Assembly (NCBI RefSeq): GCF_030704535.1
Contig: NC_081806.1
Location: forward strand, 6,387,501 to 6,451,500
DNA: 64,000 bases
Direction of reading: 5' to 3'
Source of the DNA: Vitis vinifera
Taxonomy: Eukaryota > Streptophyta > Magnoliopsida > Vitales > Vitaceae
Position numbers and translations under genes: made by a program. Each line of letters starts with the position of its first letter. Positions within the stretch are counted from its first letter, which is position 1. This document shows, in pieces, positions 57,092 to 64,000 of the stretch. The notes below the pieces were generated by a model. That model was not told the origin of the DNA and did no database searches. It saw nothing but the letters and a program-made list of their open reading frames with translations.

Positions 57092-58424
57092 TCAAATGAG
57101 TTGAGCTTTTTTGAGGTCAGCAACAACTCCCCGATCCTCAGAGCTCCTTAATTTCATTGTATAGTACCTGAATAAAATCGAGAGAATGGGTTAGATACAA
57201 CATGAAAACCAGACTGAATGCAAATTAATTCTTTCGACGGGAGGTACCTTGTCAATAATGCCGTATTCAACAGCTCCACTAGGACTAAAATATTTTGGGC
57301 GCCTGATGTCAGCTTCAATTTGCTCGGGTGACTTTCCCATAGGTTTTGCATAGAGTTTAACCTTGAACATAAGTTAAATGACAAAATGTTATTTTTCTTC
57401 TCATATGCTTGGCTACATGACCAAATGAACAAGTGCTTGTCAGTCAGGTCCATCCTCAACTTGCTTTAAACTCTAAGGAAAAACAACATTGTTGAATAGA
57501 AACGGATTCAACAAGCACTCAAAATAATAATAAAATATACTTGCCCTTTTTCTAAAATAACTATCAATACTAGTCATCTGGCTTGAGAAATTGACTCACA
57601 CCAACTTATTACAATGAACAAACAAGCATGCCATTTATTACTTCCATACCAAAAGCTGTGGTTTCAGCCATCAATCAAAACTGGAGTGACTCCATAGGTT
57701 CCAGATGATGAGCCAATGATTGTATATTGACTCAACGTAAGACATCTCAGCAAATCAGGAGTACTCAATTTTTCAAAACAGAATAGAGAACTTTCTGAGT
57801 TTATGCCACTTAGTTGCTTTTCAAAAGGCATTTTTCTTATATGAGAAAAAGGCATATTTCCAACCTCATAGATTCAAGGCTTATGAACATATTATGCCAT
57901 AGATAAACCTTCAACAACATTTAAACTAGTCAATACATATTATAATCAAACACCACCTGCCAGCAATTACTTCATATGTAATAGTAGTTAGAATGCATGG
58001 ACTATAATAGTGGAGGACAAAGGCAACATAATTGACTGTTAATCTTACCAACTCTGCCTTCACATTCTTCACTTCTTTTCTTGCAAGGTGATCAATATCT
58101 GTCGCCTGACCTTGAAACCTTGCAATTGGATGCAGATTGATAGGAGGACATGACTTTTCATGTTAAAATCTGAAGAATGCCTTTGGACATTTAATTAACA
58201 TCATGACTCTCTTTCGAGCCTTGTAAAAAAGACAAAGCAAGAGAACAAAAGATACACAATATCTTAGAGCAATAAAAAGTACTGGTCAAGAAGAAACCTG
58301 TTTTATAACGATTGTTGATGAAGGCAAAGCTGAACGGTTTCCCTTTGCACCTGCAGCCAAAAGTAAGGCTGCTTCTCCCCAAGCATTACCAATACACAAA
58401 GTAAAAATCGGTGACTTAACATAC
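57092..58424 (-). pseudogene. CLPR4: 5'-truncated pseudogene of plastid Clp protease subunit ClpR4
   Basis: Four exon-like blocks on the minus strand: 58424-58298 (YVKSPIFTLCIGNAWGEAAL...KGNRSALPSSTIVIKQ), 58129-58049 (PIARFQGQATDID...NVKAEL), 57361-57248 (VKLYAKPMGKSPEQIEADIR...AVEYGIIDK) and 57167-57092 (VLYNE...RSSEDRGVVADLKKAQLI, stop). This is the C-terminal half of a ClpR subunit, the non-proteolytic partner of ClpP in the plastid protease; ClpR4 fits best from memory. Earlier exons (transit peptide and N-terminal half) were not found to the right. Two lesions are visible. The acceptor before the second block reads CTGCAT instead of CTGCAG (58130), and the last block has four extra bases (ATTA) after VLYNE that shift the frame to an early stop. 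Confidence 0.88.
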
Positions 58425-58982
58425 CTGGAGCAGAAGATAATAGCTAACTCAGATATAGGAAAAAGAAGTAAAGAGTCACTCCAAAACTACTAGGTAAGCA
58501 ACCGTGTAATGACAAAGTTTTGATTTGCATTGGCAAGCTTCTTGTTTTTATTTATTTATTTATTTTTGTTAGGCAATTTGCATTCATGAACGCTTCTAAC
58601 AAGTGTATCTAGCATCGATACAGTACAATACATGTACAGATACAAGATATCAATAACATTTGTCACTACAAAATCAGTGCCAAAAGGGAAAAATATTTAC
58701 ATATTTTGTCAAATGGTTATTGGTATTAACTTTTATTAGTAAAGGACCTATGCGTTATTTTAGTCTTTTATGGTATTTTGAATACGATATATATGCTTCC
58801 CTTCCTCTCAAAATTTTTGGGTGTGTTTTCTTTGTTCATAATCTTCCTCCAAATAAGGGCAAGCTTAATATTTCTTGGATACTCAAAAATGCAAAATGAA
58901 TACAAGTGCTTTGACCCTGTGTCATAAATATTTTATTAGTGCTGAATTAAACTTCTTTAATTTACCCTTTGTTTTCCTCATC

Positions 58983-59130
58983 ATATTTTTTTTTTGATAA
59001 GTAAAAGCAATTGTATTAAGAAAGCCTGATGTACACCTTAAAGCATATACAATGTTAAGGCCAAAAGTAAAAGCAAAAAAATCATCCCCTTACAACCCAA
59101 CCAATCAATGAAATCGAAAATGTTGATCAT
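58983..59130 (-). mobile_element. LINE or SINE 3' tail, minus strand
   Basis: The reverse complement ends 'attgcttttacttatcaaaa' plus poly(A), like the 3' ends of plant LINEs, and contains 'ggttgggttgtaagggg'. Only the tail is present. Confidence 0.5.
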
Positions 59131-59392
59131 GTTTTCCTCATCATGTTTCACAACTAGACAATGAGTTGTCTCAATCTAATTTTATTCCTCCCCCTTCTAT
59201 TACTAATAATGCTCCACTTAATTAATTGGAACTAGAAAACCATTACAAGTGTGTCAAAAGAAACGATTGATTAAAAATAGGGAAGAAAATGAAGCCACCA
59301 TGTCCAAACTCTTAGAATAACCTTTCCCCTACCCTTCAATCTTTTACTTGTATCATGTCTACCAATTTTGTCCTTAAATCTTATCAAAAAGT

Positions 59393-59490
59393 ATTTTTTT
59401 TTATAAATAAGTAAAAGTATTGTATTACGACAAGACACTAAAAAATAGCAACCCAAAGACAATGGAAGAAGAGATGATGCTCTTCTTAAT
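59393..59490 (-). mobile_element. Second LINE-like 3' tail, minus strand
   Basis: The reverse complement ends 'acaatacttttacttattta' plus A-rich sequence, related to the tail 400 bp to the left. It directly precedes the CACTA-type terminus. Confidence 0.45.
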
Positions 59491-59524
59491 AGAGGTACAT
59501 GGAAGCTTACTCACCAGCCCCAAA

Positions 59525-59830
59525 CACTACAAGAAAAAAGATATATGGTGAGATTTATAATGAGTCACCCTAAACATAGGGTGTCGCTACAACATAGTGT
59601 CACCTTATCCATTGACACCATAGAGGGTACCAATTGGTGACGTATTTGGAAGCGACACCAAAGCAGATAAATGGTGATGCATTCAGAAGTGGCACCATAT
59701 ATTTTTAGTGATGCTTAACTTGATATAGAGTTGTGTGAGATATATAAGGTGTCATATTAAATGCATCACCTTTGAGTTATGATGTCACGTTAAATGCATC
59801 ACCTTTGAGTTATAGTGTCACATCATTGTA
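59525..59830 (+). mobile_element. CACTA-type (En/Spm) transposon end with subterminal repeats
   Basis: CACTACAAGAAAAAAG at 59525 is the canonical plant CACTA terminus. The next 300 bp carry repeated 'gtgtcac', 'gcatcacc' and 'gcgacacc' words in both orientations, the subterminal transposase-binding pattern. 'aaatgcatcacctttgagtt' occurs twice, 35 bp apart (59758 and 59793). The partner end (CTTGTAGTG) was not found before 62.9 kb, so the element is truncated or its other end is lost. Confidence 0.78.
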
Positions 59831-61440
59831 AATGATTATAGAAGACAAAGTTATTTTTTGTTGATTAGCCTATAGATTTTTGTAATGCTTATTAATAAAT
59901 AATATCAATGTGTGTAAATTTTGTCCATAAATATAATAATCATATTACATTTAACTTATATTTTCATAATGCTTATGGATTAACCTATAATACATTACAT
60001 CATCCACTAATATTTGTATATCAAATGTTTACAAAATGATAGTACATTAAACACATCAAACCCACCAAAACTAAAAAAGAAAAGTGAATACACATTAAAA
60101 CATGATTTAGAAAAATTAAGCATCCTAACATTCATGCATACTTGCATTTCATATGCATAAAACCGGTTAACCATAAAATGACACAAGAGTTGCATCCAAA
60201 AACCCAAAATTCTCAATTACAAATAAAGTAACATTCATGTCATATAATGTATGACATAATAGTCACATCTATAAACCCAAATCTTGTTGCCTCTTTCTCC
60301 TTTCTTTTTATTCTTCATACTATCCTCCCAAGAGTCTATACCTGCATTTTGTAGTTTAATGAGTTTTAGAGTTCTTATTGAAAATAAAAATATGATGTTC
60401 TAACAAATAAACAAATCTAAATACTAATGTTTTCTTTTTTCTTTTTCCTATTTTGATATAAAAATAGTTTATAAAGAATAAGTAATGTTATACAATACTA
60501 ATGAAAAATCTATATAACAAATAAGGGACTCACCATGCATGATCACGATACATCAACATGATTCATGATTAGTTATAACACAAAAGTAATTCATTCCCCT
60601 CTAACTTCATCAAATTCTACTTGAGAATATGTTTTTTTCATCAAACTAAAATAAAATGAAAATAACATTAATATCACAATAATTGGAAGTATGAAACCAT
60701 GTACAATTCATTTAATGAGTAAAACCTTTAATGCAATAACTTTAGAATCAACAATTATCTCTTTAATAAATCTCATAACAAAGTAGTCACATTTGAACTT
60801 AAATACAAAACAATTCAAGAAAATAAAAAATAAATCACAACTACAAAATCAAAATATAAATCTAAAATTTTAGAAACTATTAATCTCCCACTTAAAATCT
60901 ATGCTTTTTAAATTTATTTTTTATTATTCAGTATGCTTTTAAAAATCATTTTTAACATCTAATTCTTTTATATTTTTTTATTTCTTGGAAGGATTTTCAT
61001 AATTTCAATATTTTTTTAATGTTCATTTTGTGAAATAACAATGTCCATTAAATTTCATCTCAATTATATAAAATAAAATTTTAGTAATAAAATATAAAAA
61101 TGTTTTCAACTATTATTATGATAGGACGTGATTTATAATAAGCATGAAAATTGTGTATATAAGACAAAAAATCTAATTCATTATTAAGAAATGTTAAGAG
61201 AAAAAATTAGTATGAGAAAGAATTAAAGAACATTTCATAAAAATTATTGATTTTTCAGTCATAACTCCAATTGATAATTTTTTTTCCAAGTAAAATAATT
61301 AATAAAAAATTTGGATGTGAAAAATATGTTCAGATAAAAAATAATAATAAAATAAAAACATCAAAGGAAAATATATTCAATATTTTAAATTTTTTTACTT
61401 TTAATATTCTTTAGATAAATAAATTATCAAACATCAAAAA
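59831..61440. other. AT-rich non-coding segment, possibly the CACTA interior
   Basis: No transposase domain or other gene was recognised. Open frames are short and A/T-driven. Confidence 0.45.
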
Positions 61441-62400
61441 AGAAAAATGAAGAAAATGAAGAGTTTTATGGAAGGAATTGGAAAAATTTTTGTAATAAAA
61501 GGATTTTATAGAAATTTCCTAATCTTGAAAGGAAAATTTCATCATCAATCTCAAATTACTTCAAAGTTTGGTCAATGCATAAAAAAACAATAAGAAAAGA
61601 AGGCAAAAATAAAATATATTTTTAGAATCCTTTTGCAGGAGATGACAATATTGAGAATAATTTTCTCAAAAATTATTTTCCAAATATCACCAACCAATAT
61701 CCTCATCACAACATACTATAATATTCTTATAAAATAAACAAAGAGTCCAATAAAATGAAATTTCATAGAAATCAAAATAAAATTATCAAATATTTTTTTC
61801 AAAAAAAGAAAAAGAAAAAAAATGAAGAGTTTTATGGAAGGAATTGAAAAAATTATGTAATAAAAGGATTTTATAGAAAATTTCTAACCTTGAAAGGAAA
61901 ATTTCATCATCAATCTCAAATTATTCTAAATTTTGGTCAACACATATAAAAATAATAAGAAAAGAAGGTAAAAATAAAAAGCAAAAAATATATTTTAAGA
62001 ATATAAAAAATATGAATAGAACAGGATGAGATATTAACCATAATACCATGTAAAATAATAGAAAAAAAAAAATCAAAATATAAGATTTGATCATTTTTAT
62101 AATTATAAAAAATTCCATTCCTATTTAAATTTAAAAAAAAAAACAATTCATTTACGTTAATAAATAAAAATAAAATTAATTTCTCATTGTTAATTCCAAC
62201 ATTCCAAACCGACTCCAACATGATATGAAAACTATTTCATTTTTCCTTTTGTGGGAGATGATAATATTGAGAATAATTTCTAAAAAAATATTTTTCAAAG
62301 ATCACGAATCAATATCCTCATCACAATATACTATAATATTCCTTGAAAACAAATAGAAAGTCCCATCAAAGGAAATTTCTTGCAAGATCAAAAGAAAATT
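61441..62400. repeat. AT-rich tandem repeat, 366-bp period, two diverged copies
   Basis: 'aatgaagagttttatggaag' occurs at 61455 and 61821, followed in both copies by 'ggaaaatttcatcatcaatc'. The second half of the unit ('atcctcatcacaa' and 'tactataatattc', about 61630-61790) reappears at about 62247-62400, so the second copy holds an extra ~250 bp. Non-coding. Confidence 0.88.
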
Positions 62401-62918
62401 TCATGTTGTAAATAGTTTATCTCTCATTCTGAGTATGAAAGATATTAAAAAATCATTCATTTTTTATATTTTAATTCATTTTGGGGTTTATGGGTTTAAC
62501 AATGAAATAAAAGATATGGTGGAATGTTAAACCTAGTTTTTACTTTCCTACAACTCATTAAAAAAAAAAAATACTATTTACACAATCCATATTATAGATA
62601 TACCAAATCAATTAATATAAATCAATTGTACTAATAAAGATTTTGACATTAATAAAAAAAAATGAAAATGATAGATCTAAGAGATTTTGGGTTACCTGAG
62701 AATCCACGAAGCAGAGAAAAGTAGTTATGTGCTAACTATGGGTATGAGAAGAGGTAGAAGAAAATTTTGGTTAGGGTTAGGGAATGAGATTTTTTTAGAT
62801 TGTGGGTATGTGGTAACAATGACTTTTTTATATACTATCATTATTCTCAAAGTGGGCCCATTAAGTTGTAATATGTTTTTTTTAAAAATATTTTATATGG
62901 TGAATACAGTTTAATGAG

Positions 62919-62955
62919 TTAGCATGAGCATGAGCATGTTAGCATGAGCATGTTG
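62919..62955. repeat. AGCATG short repeat at the duplication edge
   Basis: Several copies of 'agcatg' and 'agcatgagcatgtt' precede the second expansin-like block, where the first block has a single 'agcatgagcatgtt'. Confidence 0.85.
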
Positions 62956-64000
62956 CTTAATCATTTAGTTTTGTTTTGCCAAAATATCTGAAAAAGTGGA
63001 ACTTTATTGATAATATATATCACTAAACTTGGTACACAGTCCCATTCTTTATTGAGCAAAGCCAAGAGTGCTTTGTTGTAACACCACATACAAACATATA
63101 TTTGATCACTCCACAAACAAAAAACTAGAAATATTTAATAACCCATATAGCTACCACTTCCTATGATACTCTCTGATTATGCAGAAGTTGGAACCACAAT
63201 GGAAGAGCTTAATAATCAAGCTGAAAGTTTGAGTCATACGCAACCCCAGCCTTCCAATCACTAGGAATCACATTCATCAGCTGCACCCACTTTTGCCCAC
63301 GTCTCCCACTCACTTGGAACCTCAGGCTTACAGGACCCTTTGGTGGGTTAGGCATGTCCCACACTGCGCCATGGCTCTTCCTCATGCCCTTCCATGCCTG
63401 GCTATCCTCCTGAACCCAAAAGGAATTGTGAATTAGTACTCTTAAATTTTATCCATAATTTGATTAGAATGGCAGATGCCTAGGTTGCTGTAATAGTATG
63501 TGTACCTGCCATATGTCCACTGCTGTGATGTCGCTTAGGCCAGCTTGGTACAACATGACTAGCGCTAAGTAGTCGGGAAACCGACTGTTCTCATGGACCT
63601 TGAAGAAGATGTTGGAACCCGGGTACTGACATGGGACCCTTCTGTATTCTATGCCGACCACCCCATAAGCAAAGAGGTCTGCAGCCTTGTTTGGACGAGC
63701 CAACATTGAGAATCCGCGCCGGCTGAGGATGAAGTCAGTGTCATCTCCTCCTCCGTGGTCGGTCACCACTACCTTCATCCCAACATCTGCACAAAGGTTT
63801 GGCATCTTGCACCTAACCTGAATTATCAATAAACAATTGAGCACCATTATGGATACAAAAATCCAAAAAGCCACATGTTTTAAACAGAACTATTGATGCG
63901 GGAGTACTTCAAATTATTTAAGGTGTGGTGAGGGGAAGGGGCAGTTTCAAAGAACACTCGTGTCTAGCGGCTGTCTATTTCAAGCCTTCTCAGTAGTAAA
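62938..64000. repeat. Segmental duplication, copy B (cut by window end)
   Basis: Collinear with 49886-51010: same order of intergenic DNA, last exon, intron, exon and upstream intron, with scattered substitutions and small indels. Similarity is still high at the last base of the window. Confidence 0.93.
63209..63817 (-). CDS. EXLB1: Second expansin-like B gene, partial (last two exons)
   Basis: Exons 63817-63506 (312 nt) and 63409-63209 (201 nt) match the last two exons of the copy at 50144 in length, phase and splice sites. Both are open. Changes include MPNLCADVGMK versus MTNLCADDGTK and a C-terminus ending QLDY rather than QLDD. TDFILS again replaces HFDLS. The first two exons (signal peptide and N-terminal barrel) lie beyond the window, so function of the whole gene cannot be judged. 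Confidence 0.9.

Noticed and set aside
62769..62783. 'ggttagggttaggg' resembling telomere repeat
   Set aside because: Only two TTAGGG-like units, and the usual plant repeat is TTTAGGG; probably chance.
1..64000. CRISPR arrays, bacterial operons, rRNA or intact tRNA genes
   Set aside because: No regularly spaced short repeats, no prokaryotic gene organisation and no sequence foldable as rRNA or a complete tRNA was seen.

Overview
This is plant nuclear DNA, most likely from a dicot and probably grapevine (Vitis). The signs are AT-rich intergenic DNA, intron-split genes with GT..AG borders, plant-specific families (SUVH, expansin-like B, GATA26/27-type factor, plastid ClpR4) and many LINE and Copia remnants. 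The species guess rests on remembered similarity of the LINE and expansin-like proteins to grapevine sequences and could not be checked.

Layout. 1-4142: intergenic DNA and the promoter/leader of the first gene. 4143-11887 (+): an eight-exon GATA zinc-finger gene encoding a 542-residue protein with an N-terminal C2C2 finger and a DEUBAD-like region; a short MITE-like palindrome lies in intron 1. 11888-17411: gene-poor, with an (AT)n tract and another MITE-like element. 17412-18680 (-): an intronless gene for a 422-residue acidic protein of unknown function. 18681-23033: intergenic, with a tRNA-derived SINE-like sequence. 23753-27025 (+): an intronless SUVH5/6-type H3K9 methyltransferase (SRA, pre-SET, SET, post-SET) with a TATA box and a probable 5'UTR intron.

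27167-31641: a decayed minus-strand Copia retrotransposon, inserted about 140 bp after the SUVH stop codon and bounded by a perfect 5-bp target duplication. 32.8-44.5 kb: a LINE graveyard. One old LINE (35.9-42.2 kb) appears to be split by two younger LINE insertions, one with a clear 15-bp target duplication. A later 5'-truncated LINE (42.75-44.5 kb) keeps a 600-codon open frame whose first part is not LINE but a diverged fragment of plastid rpoC1, that is, nuclear plastid DNA.

50.1-64.0 kb: a locally duplicated expansin-like B cluster. A complete four-exon copy lies at 50144-51488 (-); a second copy at 63209-63817 (-) runs off the window edge. Between them are a repeat of the upstream flank, a probable solo LTR, a 5'-truncated CLPR4 pseudogene with a lost splice acceptor and a 4-bp frameshift, LINE tails, a CACTA-type terminus and AT-rich tandem repeats.

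The intact genes are unrelated housekeeping, regulatory and cell-wall genes with no operon-like logic. I found no convincing undescribed biological system. The most informative observations are the rpoC1/LINE junction, the nested LINE stratigraphy, the Copia insertion beside SUVH, the CLPR4 pseudogene lesions and the expansin-like duplication breakpoint.
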